From: Hydrogenimonas cancrithermarum
Lineage (GTDB): Bacteria > Campylobacterota > Campylobacteria > Campylobacterales > Hydrogenimonadaceae
Direction: 5' to 3'
NCBI RefSeq assembly: GCF_030296055.1
Contig: NZ_AP027370.1
Span: 1,538,501-1,602,500, forward strand
DNA length: 64,000 nt
Shown piece by piece: positions 19,672 through 27,892 of the stretch. The translations under genes were made by a program, and so were the position numbers. The notes beneath the pieces are model-generated. The model was not told where the DNA came from. It searched no databases and saw only the letters and a list, made by a program, of their open reading frames with translations. Within the stretch, counting starts at the first letter, position 1, and every line of letters begins with the position of its first letter.

Positions 19672-19730
19672 TTGTGAACTCTTTCGAAACATTTTATAAT
19701 CTTAAGTTTGAGGCGTAGATTAATTTAATC
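19672..19730 (+). promoter_or_regulatory. fadL promoter with palindromic operator candidate
   Basis: TTGTGA (19672-19677) and TATAAT (19695-19700) are 17 bases apart, a good sigma-70 promoter. A perfect palindrome GATTAATTTAATC (19718-19730) lies just downstream of the expected start point, where a repressor would block transcription. AAGGA precedes the fadL ATG. The regulator is not encoded nearby. Confidence 0.6.
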
Positions 19731-19784
19731 ATTTTTTATCATATCTTCGGTAGTATTGCTACAAAACCGCGCAAGGATCGATCG

Positions 19785-21017
19785 ATGAAACAGACCACAT
19801 TTTTGATGCGTGCAGCCGTAACGAGCATGGCGGCTGCGACAGTAGTGATGGCGAGTGCTTACAAAATTCCCGAGCAATCAACGCGTTCGATGGCACTGAG
19901 TGCCGCTTATGTCGCCGGTGCCGATTCGGCCGATGCCAGTTACTTCAACCCTGCCAACATGAGCTGGGTGGAGGGCAATGCACTGCTAGAAGCGGGCCTC
20001 ACCTATATCCATCTGCCGGAGGTCGAGTACAGAGGCAGTGTCGCAGGCGTACCGGCGGATGACAACTCCAAAACGGAAGATTTTCTGCTTCCCTATTTTC
20101 ATTATGTGAGCCCGAAAGTGGACAACTGGCGTTTCGGCCTCTCGCTGGTCGAACCGGGCGGCCTTTCGAAGAAGTGGAACGGTACGGCGCAGAAGATGAA
20201 AGCGGAGGAGTTCACGCTCGCCGTGATCGAGCTCAACCCGACCGTATCCTATGCCGTAACGCCCGAGTTCAGTATCGGTGGCGGTGTGCGTCTCATCTAC
20301 AGTGACGGCAAGGTGAAAGCCTATCTTCAAGATGCCTATGCGGAAAATATGACCGGAGACACGATAGAGTTCGGTTACAATCTGGCCCTCTCCTACAAAC
20401 CGCAGCCCGAGACGACACTCAGCGTGACCTACCGTTCCAATGTCGATCTCGACCTTGAAGGCAGCTCGAGCGGGTTTATCGCCGTTGGTTCTCCCCAGCT
20501 TCCTTACTACGATACTCCCGGCGGTGTCAGTGTCCCTTTGCCGGCGACGTTGGCACTGGCAGCTGCCCATACATTCGGCAAGACCCGTGTCGAACTGGTC
20601 TATGAGCGAACCTACTGGTCGAAATACGAAAAGCTCGATTTCCATTTCGACGACGACACGGTCGATGCGATTTTCGGCAATCCGATCGACAAAGATTGGT
20701 CCGATACCAATACCTTCCGCATCGGTATCACTCATCGACTCGACGAAAAGTGGACGTTGATGGCCGGCTACGCCTATGACGAGTCGCCGATCCCCGAAAA
20801 GACGCTTGGGTTCGAACTGCCCGATGCCGATGCACATATCTTCTCTTTGGGTGCCATTATGCAGGTCAACGAAGATTTCGAAGCCGGTTTCAGCCTCCTC
20901 TATGACAGCAAAGACGAGCGCACCGTCCATACCCCTCCAAATGAAAACGGCATCGATGGCACCTTCAAAAAAGGGGGTGCAATCCTTACCAATATCTCAC
21001 TTGGATACAGGTTCTAA
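19785..21017 (+). CDS. fadL: FadL-type outer-membrane fatty-acid transporter
   Basis: The 410-residue product is an outer-membrane beta-barrel of the FadL/OmpP1/TodX family, moving long-chain fatty acids or other hydrophobic compounds across the outer membrane. A signal peptide (cleavage near MASA-YKIP) precedes the family hatch region with DASYFNPANMSWVEG (NPA motif). The C-terminus ends in an aromatic (SLGYRF), as barrel proteins do. The acyl-CoA ligase gene starts at the very next base after the stop. With the divergent lipase it forms an uptake locus. Confidence 0.9.
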   Translation: MKQTTFLMRAAVTSMAAATVVMASAYKIPEQSTRSMALSAAYVAGADSADASYFNPANMSWVEGNALLEAGLTYIHLPEVEYRGSVAGVPADDNSKTEDFLLPYFHYVSPKVDNWRFGLSLVEPGGLSKKWNGTAQKMKAEEFTLAVIELNPTVSYAVTPEFSIGGGVRLIYSDGKVKAYLQDAYAENMTGDTIEFGYNLALSYKPQPETTLSVTYRSNVDLDLEGSSSGFIAVGSPQLPYYDTPGGVSVPLPATLALAAAHTFGKTRVELVYERTYWSKYEKLDFHFDDDTVDAIFGNPIDKDWSDTNTFRIGITHRLDEKWTLMAGYAYDESPIPEKTLGFELPDADAHIFSLGAIMQVNEDFEAGFSLLYDSKDERTVHTPPNENGIDGTFKKGGAILTNISLGYRF

Positions 21018-22571
21018 ATGGAGTATCCTTACGAGAATTTCTATGAGATGCTGGCGGTACATGCACGAAAAAAACCCCGCCGTCCCGCCATCTTTGTCGG
21101 CGATTACAAGCTGACATACGGCAGATTGCTCAAAAAGGTCGATACACTTGCGCGTTTTCTCGAATTGAGCGACATCAAAAAGGGTGACCGTGTCGCCATT
21201 TTCATGCAGAATGCCAAAGAGTTCGTCATCAGTCTCTTCGCCATTACGAAGATCGGTGCCGTTGCGGTTCCGATCAACACGTTTTTAAAGAGCGAAGAGG
21301 TCGCCTACATTCTCAACGATTGTGAAGCGAAGATGGTAATGGCATCGAGTGAGTTGAAAAAGGTGGTGGAGCCGTTGTGGGGGATGACGGGTATCAAACG
21401 TATCGTCTGGGAGGGCGAGTACGAGTCGCTCGACAACAAAAACATCGGTTTCGACGAGATTTTCGAGATTCTCAAGAGCCACGAAAAGATGGAGCTTCCG
21501 AAAATCGACGATCTCGCCGTCATCATCTACACCTCCGGCACCACCGGCAATCCCAAAGGGGCGATGCTCAGTTACCGCAACATCATGCATAACTGTATCG
21601 CGATCGGTGAGTTGACGAAATTCACGCGCAAAGACCGTTTTATCGTCTATTTGCCGATGTTCCATGCCTTTACGCTGACGGTGACGGTCATCATGCCGTT
21701 CTATTACGGAGCGTCGTTCGTGCTGATCCGCAATATCATGCCATTCAGCAATATCATCAAGCAGATCCTACTCAAGCGGGTGACGATGTTCGTCGGTGTG
21801 CCGGATGTCTACAACGCGCTCAGCCGCGCGAAGTTGCCGTGGTATTTTATGTGGTTTCAGAAAGTGCGCTACTTCGTCAGCGGCGCCGCGCCGCTCAGCG
21901 AAGCGACGATCGATCGGTTCACCTCCAAGTTCAGCCGCGCGAAACTGCTCGAAGGGTACGGCCTGAGCGAGTGTTCACCTGTCGTATCGGTCAATCTGCC
22001 CTCATTGCAGAAACCGATGTCGGTCGGTCCGGCGGTTCCGGGTGTGGAGATCAAAATCGTCGATGACAACATGATGGAGCTTCCCACCGGTGCGATCGGC
22101 GAAATTATCGTCAAAGGGGACAATGTCATGCAGGGCTACTTGAACCGTCCGACCGCAACGGATGAAACCATCGTTAACGGATGGCTTCTGACCGGCGATA
22201 TGGGATACCTGGATGAAGATGGATTCCTCTTTATCGTCGATCGCAAGAAAGATCTGATCATCTCCAGAGGCATCAACATCTATCCGCGTGAGATCGAAGA
22301 GGTGATCAACGGTTTCGAGGGAGTGGGGGCTTCGGCAGTCGTCGGTATGCCGGATGAAAAGTCGGGTGAAGTGCCGGTCGCCTTTATCGAACCGGCAGAA
22401 GATGAAACGGTCGATGTCAAAGCGTTGCGGAAATATCTCAAAGAGAAGCTGGCCAACTTCAAGCAGCCCCGCGATATCCGCATCATCGACGAACTGCCGA
22501 AAAACGCGACGGGCAAAGTGCTAAAACGCATTCTCAAAGAGGAGCTGAAGCAAGAAGCCACCGCTTTTTGA
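21018..22571 (+). CDS. fadD: Long-chain fatty-acid-CoA ligase
   Basis: The 517-residue product is an AMP-forming acyl-CoA synthetase. The AMP-binding motif IIYTSGTTGNPKGAM is followed by the family signatures YGLSEC, GWLLTGDMGYLDEDG and the hinge DRKKDLIISRGINIYPREIEE, with the catalytic lysine region NATGKVLKRIL near the end. No membrane segment is obvious. Direct abutment to fadL points to activation of imported fatty acids (vectorial acylation). No beta-oxidation genes occur in the window, so the product may feed membrane lipid synthesis instead. Confidence 0.88.
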   Translation: MEYPYENFYEMLAVHARKKPRRPAIFVGDYKLTYGRLLKKVDTLARFLELSDIKKGDRVAIFMQNAKEFVISLFAITKIGAVAVPINTFLKSEEVAYILNDCEAKMVMASSELKKVVEPLWGMTGIKRIVWEGEYESLDNKNIGFDEIFEILKSHEKMELPKIDDLAVIIYTSGTTGNPKGAMLSYRNIMHNCIAIGELTKFTRKDRFIVYLPMFHAFTLTVTVIMPFYYGASFVLIRNIMPFSNIIKQILLKRVTMFVGVPDVYNALSRAKLPWYFMWFQKVRYFVSGAAPLSEATIDRFTSKFSRAKLLEGYGLSECSPVVSVNLPSLQKPMSVGPAVPGVEIKIVDDNMMELPTGAIGEIIVKGDNVMQGYLNRPTATDETIVNGWLLTGDMGYLDEDGFLFIVDRKKDLIISRGINIYPREIEEVINGFEGVGASAVVGMPDEKSGEVPVAFIEPAEDETVDVKALRKYLKEKLANFKQPRDIRIIDELPKNATGKVLKRILKEELKQEATAF

Positions 22572-22660
22572 ATTCGGCCCTTTCGGCAAACAACCGTTTT
22601 TTATATATTTGCCGGGCCGTTCACCGCTGAACCACTCTTCAGCCATTCCAAACATTGCGC

Positions 22661-22706
22661 TATAATCCATTTCAAAACCGACACTATTACTATTATGTTT
22701 TAAGGA
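22661..22706 (+). promoter_or_regulatory. Promoter and RBS of the AAA ATPase gene
   Basis: GCGCTATAAT places TATAAT at 22661-22666, and TAAGGA precedes the ATG at 22711 at normal spacing. No clear -35 is seen. Confidence 0.5.
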
Positions 22707-22710
22707 ACCT

Positions 22711-24447
22711 ATGAAATATCTGATTGAATTTCTGCAAAACCCGGATGTCGCGAAAACGGAAATTTTCGAGCATCTCAAATGCACGGAGGATGAGGCGAAA
22801 ATCCTACGCGTGATGGCGCGCCGCTATGTCGAAGGAAGCGAAGAAGTCGGCGTGATCGATCTGCTGATGGAGATTTACGGCGATGAAGCCTACGGTTATG
22901 TCATGCATATGGAGAAGATCAAAAATCTATTCGAGCTGGGCTGGCTGATGCAGAACAGCTTCCATGCCATCAAGTTCGGCGAACTTTCATCGCTGGAACT
23001 TCTGCATACGAGCGTGAGTCTCAGTGTCTCTTTTCTGAAGCTGCTCGAAAACGGAAATCTCGACCTGGCGCTCCCTGAAGTGACGCCCTATACCGACCAT
23101 CTGGAATATCTGCAGGACCAGTTTTTACGCATCGACCTCTACACCAAAATGGGGTCGTCGCGCCACAATTTCAACAGTACAAGTCCCAGTGTCAGCCGTC
23201 TTCAGAACAAACTGGGCCTGCTTGAAAAGCGGATCGAGGAGCGGGTGGCGGTCACGAAAGAGCCGATCGTCGTCGAAGAGTTCTTCAAAGAGAGGGGTCT
23301 GGAACCCAAGGAGCGGCTCATATTCCTGGCGCTTCTGAAAGAGGAGTATGCCGGCGGCGAAGGAAACCTGCGGGACATGAACACTTTGATCGATCTGGTC
23401 AGTTTCGACGAGTACGACCGCTTCAAAAACAGGGCGCTTCTGGAAGAGGGAGCGAAGCTGGTTTCTGACGATATCATCGACTATGACGAGATGCTCAACC
23501 CCTTTGGTGGCATCACCCGTTCTTTTTTTATCAACGAGGAGATTCTGCACGATATCATCCACCCGCAGAAAAAGAAAAAGAGGACGAAACTCAAGCTCGA
23601 TATGCTGGTTAAAGAGCAGGAGATCTTCGAACTTATCGACCCCAAAACGACACTCGACGATGTCGTTCTGCATCCGCATACACGCGAGATTCTCGACGGC
23701 CTTTTGCGCCAGATGGACAAGAAAGTGGCCCAGCGCCTCAAAGCGTGGGGTATCAAATCGAAAGCCCGCAGTATCGATGCACGCATCATCTTTTACGGCC
23801 CTCCCGGTACGGGCAAGACGATGACGGCCCTCTCTTTGGCCAAGTCGCTCAAAAAACAGGTGCTCAGTTTCGACTGTTCGAAAATTCTTTCGATGTATGT
23901 CGGCGAGAGCGAAAAGAATGTACGAAAGATCTTCGATACGTTCAAAGATCTGGCCGAAAAGTCCAAAAGCGAACCGGTACTGCTTCTCAACGAAGCGGAC
24001 CAGTTCCTGAGCAGCCGAAGCACAGGGCCCGGAAGTTCGGCTGACAAGATGCACAACCAGATGCAGAACATCTTCCTCGAGCAGATCGAGCAGTTCGAGG
24101 GGATGTTGATCGCGACGACCAACCTGCTGGAAAATCTGGATACCGCCTTCTCTCGCCGCTTCAACTACAAGATTGCGTTTAAAAAACCGAATAAGCTGCA
24201 GCGGGTGGAGCTCTGGAAGAAGATGTTACCCGAACATGCACCTTATGCCCAGAGTTTCGATATCGAAAAATTGGCGGAGTTCAACCTTACCGGCGGACAG
24301 ATCAACCTCATTATCAAAAATACGGCCTACCGCGTCGCCGTCAAAGAAGAGCCGCTCTTTACGACAGATGATTTCATCGCCGAGATCAAGAAGGAGCAGG
24401 GCGGAAGTTTTGAGGGCGAGGGCAAGTCGATGGGATTTCTGGTGTGA
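22711..24447 (+). CDS. AAA-family ATPase with large helical N-terminal region
   Basis: The 578-residue protein has a C-terminal AAA domain after about 340 residues of unrecognised, largely helical sequence. Walker A is GPPGTGKT (about 363-370). The Walker B region reads LLLNEADQF, with Asn427 where the usual Asp would be, while Glu428 is kept. The second region of homology (TTNLLENLDTAFSRRFNYKI) carries the arginine-finger residues. Such proteins remodel or unfold partners; the partner here is unknown. It is monocistronic with its own promoter, and a possible terminator follows. Confidence 0.8.
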   Translation: MKYLIEFLQNPDVAKTEIFEHLKCTEDEAKILRVMARRYVEGSEEVGVIDLLMEIYGDEAYGYVMHMEKIKNLFELGWLMQNSFHAIKFGELSSLELLHTSVSLSVSFLKLLENGNLDLALPEVTPYTDHLEYLQDQFLRIDLYTKMGSSRHNFNSTSPSVSRLQNKLGLLEKRIEERVAVTKEPIVVEEFFKERGLEPKERLIFLALLKEEYAGGEGNLRDMNTLIDLVSFDEYDRFKNRALLEEGAKLVSDDIIDYDEMLNPFGGITRSFFINEEILHDIIHPQKKKKRTKLKLDMLVKEQEIFELIDPKTTLDDVVLHPHTREILDGLLRQMDKKVAQRLKAWGIKSKARSIDARIIFYGPPGTGKTMTALSLAKSLKKQVLSFDCSKILSMYVGESEKNVRKIFDTFKDLAEKSKSEPVLLLNEADQFLSSRSTGPGSSADKMHNQMQNIFLEQIEQFEGMLIATTNLLENLDTAFSRRFNYKIAFKKPNKLQRVELWKKMLPEHAPYAQSFDIEKLAEFNLTGGQINLIIKNTAYRVAVKEEPLFTTDDFIAEIKKEQGGSFEGEGKSMGFLV

Positions 24448-24468
24448 AAACCAGGTACATCTGTGAGG

Positions 24469-24530
24469 GCCCTGGAGGGTAAAACACCAGGGCTTCCCTT
24501 CCTAAGGGTGTAGTTTTTTTATCGTACCGC
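24469..24530 (+). terminator. Possible terminator after the AAA ATPase gene
   Basis: GCCCTGG (24469-24475) and CCAGGGC (24487-24493) form a seven-base-pair stem. A smaller stem CCCTT/AAGGG follows, and then GTAGTTTTTTT. The T run is some distance from the first stem, so termination is likely but not textbook. Confidence 0.5.
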
Positions 24531-24733
24531 TGGAGAGAAACCGGCAGAGAGAAAATATGTATCAAAATGTACCACTTCACTTTTGCTCGTGTTTCCATGT
24601 GAAACACATTAATCTTCACAACCCTTTCAAATTTCGAAACAATCTTCATTTAAAGTTTATTTGCTAAACTACCCTAACATTGGTTTATAGACACTAAACG
24701 AAGCCTAAACAGGCTTAAACAAAGGGGTTTTTG
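24531..24733 (+). promoter_or_regulatory. nuo operon upstream region
   Basis: This gene-free stretch precedes nuoA. It holds a perfect inverted repeat GTGTTTC-CATGT-GAAACAC (24589-24607). Four copies of TAAAC start at 24665, 24695, 24706 and 24716, spaced close to whole helical turns. A hairpin AAGCCT-AAAC-AGGCTT (24701-24716) lies in the leader, and AAAGGGG (24721-24727) precedes the nuoA ATG. TATAGA at 24686-24691 is the best -10 candidate. The inverted repeat and phased copies look like protein-binding sites. Confidence 0.45.
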
Positions 24734-25123
24734 ATGACACATATGGTCGTGGATCATCCGTATTTCGGTGCCTTTATGCTGCTGCTGATCACCTTCGGTG
24801 CTTTCAGCGCGACTCTGTTTGCCGCACGGTTTGTCAGCCGTAAACTGGCACGGCTCGATACCGAGAAGCTCAAGCTCACCATCTATGAGTGCGGGCCGGA
24901 GGTTACAAAACAGCCCAACACGATTTCGGCGCAGTTCTACCTTTTCGCCCTTCTCTTCATCCTCTTCGATGTCGAGATTATCTTTATGTTTCCGTGGGCG
25001 ATCGACTTTAAAGTCCTGGGATGGTTTGGATTTGCCGAAATGATTCTATTTATCGTATTGCTTGCAATCGGATTTATTTACGCATGGAAGAAAGGAGCGC
25101 TTGAATGGCACAGCATCAAGTAA
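24734..25123 (+). CDS. nuoA: NADH-quinone oxidoreductase subunit A
   Basis: This is a three-helix membrane subunit of complex I (129 residues). The family signature YECGPEV in the first loop and [18 protein letters not shown] in the second helix are present. The ATG at 24734 is preferred over a TTG at 24731 because AAAGGGG lies six bases upstream. It is the first gene of a 15-gene run; nuoB begins inside its last codons. Confidence 0.95.
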   Translation: MTHMVVDHPYFGAFMLLLITFGAFSATLFAARFVSRKLARLDTEKLKLTIYECGPEVTKQPNTISAQFYLFALLFILFDVEIIFMFPWAIDFKVLGWFGFAEMILFIVLLAIGFIYAWKKGALEWHSIK

Positions 25124-25614
25124 ACTATACACAAAGTGGCGGTCTGCCGGTCGCACTGACGACGGTCGACAAGATCCTCAACTGGGGCCGAAGCAACTCG
25201 GTCTGGGCCCTGACTTACGGGCTCGCGTGCTGTGCGATCGAAATGATGGCATCGGGTGCGAGCCGTTACGACTTCGACCGTTTCGGTACGATTTTCCGTG
25301 CCTCTCCGCGACAGGCGGACCTGATGATCGTTGCCGGCACGCTGACGAAGAAGCATGCCGAGTTCATACGCCGTCTCTATGACCAGATGACGGAGCCCAA
25401 GTGGGTCATCTCGATGGGAAGTTGCGCCAACACCGGCGGGATGTTCAACACCTACGCGACAGTACAGGGTGTCGACCGTGTCATTCCCGTCGATCTCTAT
25501 CTTCCGGGCTGCGCCCCGCGCCCCGAGACATTGCAGTATGCCGTGATGCTGCTTCAGCAGAAGATTCGGCGCGAATCTGCCAACAAATCTCAAAAACCGA
25601 AAAGGCTGGTATGA
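25105..25614 (+). CDS. nuoB: NADH-quinone oxidoreductase subunit B
   Basis: The 169-residue product carries the N2 iron-sulfur cluster that passes electrons to quinone. The four ligands are visible: adjacent Cys42-Cys43 ([10 protein letters not shown]), Cys107 ([10 protein letters not shown]) and Cys136 (LPGCAPRP). It overlaps nuoA by 19 bases, and its stop overlaps the nuoC start. Confidence 0.97.
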   Translation: MAQHQVNYTQSGGLPVALTTVDKILNWGRSNSVWALTYGLACCAIEMMASGASRYDFDRFGTIFRASPRQADLMIVAGTLTKKHAEFIRRLYDQMTEPKWVISMGSCANTGGMFNTYATVQGVDRVIPVDLYLPGCAPRPETLQYAVMLLQQKIRRESANKSQKPKRLV

Positions 25615-26411
25615 TGAGACCCTATACTCCCAAAGACAATGTTCAGGCGAAAGCCTACTACACCGACCGTTTCTGGGTGGCCCCGCGCGTGCCGGAAGAG
25701 CCTGTGCCCGAAGAGGGCGTCTATGCAGAAGATCTAGCGGCCGTCAAGGCGAAACATGAAGTACTCAAAGCCTACATCCAGCGTGACCAGCTCGTCATCT
25801 ACATCAACCCGCAGGACAATCTGGATGTACTCCGCATTCTGAAAGAGGAGCGCTGGTACGAGATGCTCTCGGAGATGAGTGCGGTCGATTTTCTGGCCGA
25901 ACGCGGCGGCTTTGAAGTCTTTTATCAGATTTTGAATCTCAATACAGCCAAACGAATCCGCGTCAAGTGTTTCGTCGACGAAAATCAGGCGGTCGAGAGC
26001 GTCAATCCCCTCTACCGCAGCGCCGATTGGGCAGAACGCGAAATGTGGGACCTGATGGGTGTCAAAGTCAACAACCATCCTTACCTCAAACGCCTCATTA
26101 TGCCGGACGACTGGGAAGGCCATCCGCTGCGCAAGACCTATCCGCTCGAAGGCGACGAATTCGCACAGTGGTACGAAGTCGACAAAATCTTCGGAAAAGA
26201 GGCACGCGATATCATCGGGCCGGAAAATCGCGATCCTGCGCGTATCGACCGCTACGACACCGAACGCTTCGCACGTCTGGGGCATGAGGTACCGAAAGGT
26301 GCTCCGGTCGACGAAGGTGCAGCGGCACCGGTTCAGTACCAGGAGGAAGAGGGTGTCTTCCTGATCGAAAAATTCAACAAAGCGCCAAAAGTGCTTGACA
26401 AGAGAAAGTAA
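25611..26411 (+). CDS. nuoC: NADH-quinone oxidoreductase subunit C
   Basis: The 266-residue product is the 30-kDa peripheral subunit. The hallmark block is [19 protein letters not shown] followed by [21 protein letters not shown]. The start ATGATG at 25611 overlaps the nuoB stop. It is about 65 residues longer than a minimal NuoC: residues 1-45 and a charged tail after the hallmark block are extra. It is separate from nuoD, unlike the NuoCD fusion of E. coli. Confidence 0.95.
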   Translation: MMRPYTPKDNVQAKAYYTDRFWVAPRVPEEPVPEEGVYAEDLAAVKAKHEVLKAYIQRDQLVIYINPQDNLDVLRILKEERWYEMLSEMSAVDFLAERGGFEVFYQILNLNTAKRIRVKCFVDENQAVESVNPLYRSADWAEREMWDLMGVKVNNHPYLKRLIMPDDWEGHPLRKTYPLEGDEFAQWYEVDKIFGKEARDIIGPENRDPARIDRYDTERFARLGHEVPKGAPVDEGAAAPVQYQEEEGVFLIEKFNKAPKVLDKRK

Positions 26412-26421
26412 GGGGACGCGG

Positions 26422-27648
26422 ATGCAACAAACCAACAAACTACGACCGTTTTTCGAAAACCTGGAGTTCGAACGCGAAGACAACCATATGGTGATCAACT
26501 TCGGACCGCAGCACCCCTCCGCACACGGACAGCTTCGCCTGATTCTTGAACTCGACGGTGAGCAAGTGGTTCGCGCGGTTCCCGATATCGGCTATCTGCA
26601 CCGCGGGATGGAGAAGATGGCGGAGAATATGATCTACAACGAGTTCCTGCCAACGACCGACCGTATGGACTACATCGCCGCGACCTCGAACAACTACGGT
26701 TTCGCCTTGGCGGTCGAAAGACTGATCGGCCTCGAAGTACCGCGTCGTGCGCAGGTGATCCGTACGATCCTGCTGGAACTCAACCGCATCATCTCACACC
26801 TCTTCTGGCTGGCGACACATGCCCTCGACGTCGGCGCGATGAGTGTCTTCCTCTACTGTTTCCGAGAGCGCGAGTTCGCGATGGACTTGATGGAAGATTA
26901 CTGCGGAGCGCGTTTGACCCATTCAGCCGTACGTATCGGCGGCGTGCCGCTCGATCTTCCGGAAGGATGGCTCGGCGCATTGGCGAAATTCGTCAATGAA
27001 CTTCCGGGCAACATCAAAGATTACGAAGATCTTCTGACGGAAAACCGCATCTGGCGTATGCGCCTCGAAGGTGTCGGCGTCGTCGACCAGGAGATGGCGA
27101 AGAGCTGGGGATGTACGGGCATTATGCTGCGGGGAAGCGGCATCGAGTACGACATCCGCAAAGAGGAGCCGTACGAGCTCTATGGCGAACTCGAATTCGA
27201 CATTCCGGTGACCGACAGCTGCGACAGCTACGGCCGCTACAAGCTCTATATGGAAGAGATGCGGCAGTCGGTCCGTATCATCCAGCAACTGATCGCGATG
27301 TACGACGATACACCGCCGGAATTGATGGCCCACGCACCGCAGTATATCTCTGCGCCGAAAGAGGACATCATGACGCAGAACTATTCGCTCATGCAGCACT
27401 TCGTTCTCGTCACACAGGGGATGCGACCGCCGGTTGGGGAAGTCTACGTTCCGACCGAAAGCCCCAAAGGGGAACTCGGCTTCTACATCAATTCGCAGGG
27501 CGACCCATATCCGTATCGGCTGAAAGTAAGGGCACCGAGTTTCTGGCACTGCGGTATTTTGCAGGATCTTCTGCCGGGTACCTATATCGCCGATATCGTC
27601 ACGATTATCGGTAATACCAACATCGTCTTCGGCGAAATCGATAGATAA
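26422..27648 (+). CDS. nuoD: NADH-quinone oxidoreductase subunit D
   Basis: The 408-residue product is the 49-kDa subunit, which forms the quinone site together with NuoB. The conserved [12 protein letters not shown] sequence near residue 25 contains the quinone-site histidine. The segments [16 protein letters not shown] and [11 protein letters not shown] are also family-typical. The ATG at 26422 lies ten bases after the nuoC stop, with AGGGGA upstream. Confidence 0.97.
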   Translation: MQQTNKLRPFFENLEFEREDNHMVINFGPQHPSAHGQLRLILELDGEQVVRAVPDIGYLHRGMEKMAENMIYNEFLPTTDRMDYIAATSNNYGFALAVERLIGLEVPRRAQVIRTILLELNRIISHLFWLATHALDVGAMSVFLYCFREREFAMDLMEDYCGARLTHSAVRIGGVPLDLPEGWLGALAKFVNELPGNIKDYEDLLTENRIWRMRLEGVGVVDQEMAKSWGCTGIMLRGSGIEYDIRKEEPYELYGELEFDIPVTDSCDSYGRYKLYMEEMRQSVRIIQQLIAMYDDTPPELMAHAPQYISAPKEDIMTQNYSLMQHFVLVTQGMRPPVGEVYVPTESPKGELGFYINSQGDPYPYRLKVRAPSFWHCGILQDLLPGTYIADIVTIIGNTNIVFGEIDR

Positions 27649-27661
27649 AAGGGGAGAGAGT

Positions 27662-27892
27662 ATGGTACGTTACGATTTACGCCATCTTCATGATGATTTT
27701 TACGACAGAATGATGGAACTGTTGGAGACAAAGACGCAGGTCGGCGAGGTTGCGATTTTCCTGTTCGAGATCGGCGACTTCAGCCCGATTCAGAAAACTG
27801 CGGACATGGTCAAGGAAGCTGGACATGAGTTGCTCAACTCGCTCAAGTTCAACGAAGCCGACTGGACCATCGTGGTGAGAAGGAAAAAGTAG
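27662..27892 (+). CDS. Small protein in the NuoE position
   Basis: The 76-residue product (MVRYDLRHLHDDFYDRMMEL...) occupies the place of nuoE but has no cysteines and cannot hold the NuoE [2Fe-2S] cluster. In C. jejuni and H. pylori, short unrelated proteins also fill this slot; I infer that this is the equivalent. Its stop overlaps the GTG start of the next gene (TAGTG), so the two are translationally coupled. Confidence 0.8.
   Translation: MVRYDLRHLHDDFYDRMMELLETKTQVGEVAIFLFEIGDFSPIQKTADMVKEAGHELLNSLKFNEADWTIVVRRKK

Noticed and set aside
24448-24733. Riboswitch or extra gene in the gap before nuoA
   Set aside because: No riboswitch core or open frame with ribosome binding site could be recognised; only repeats and hairpins are present.
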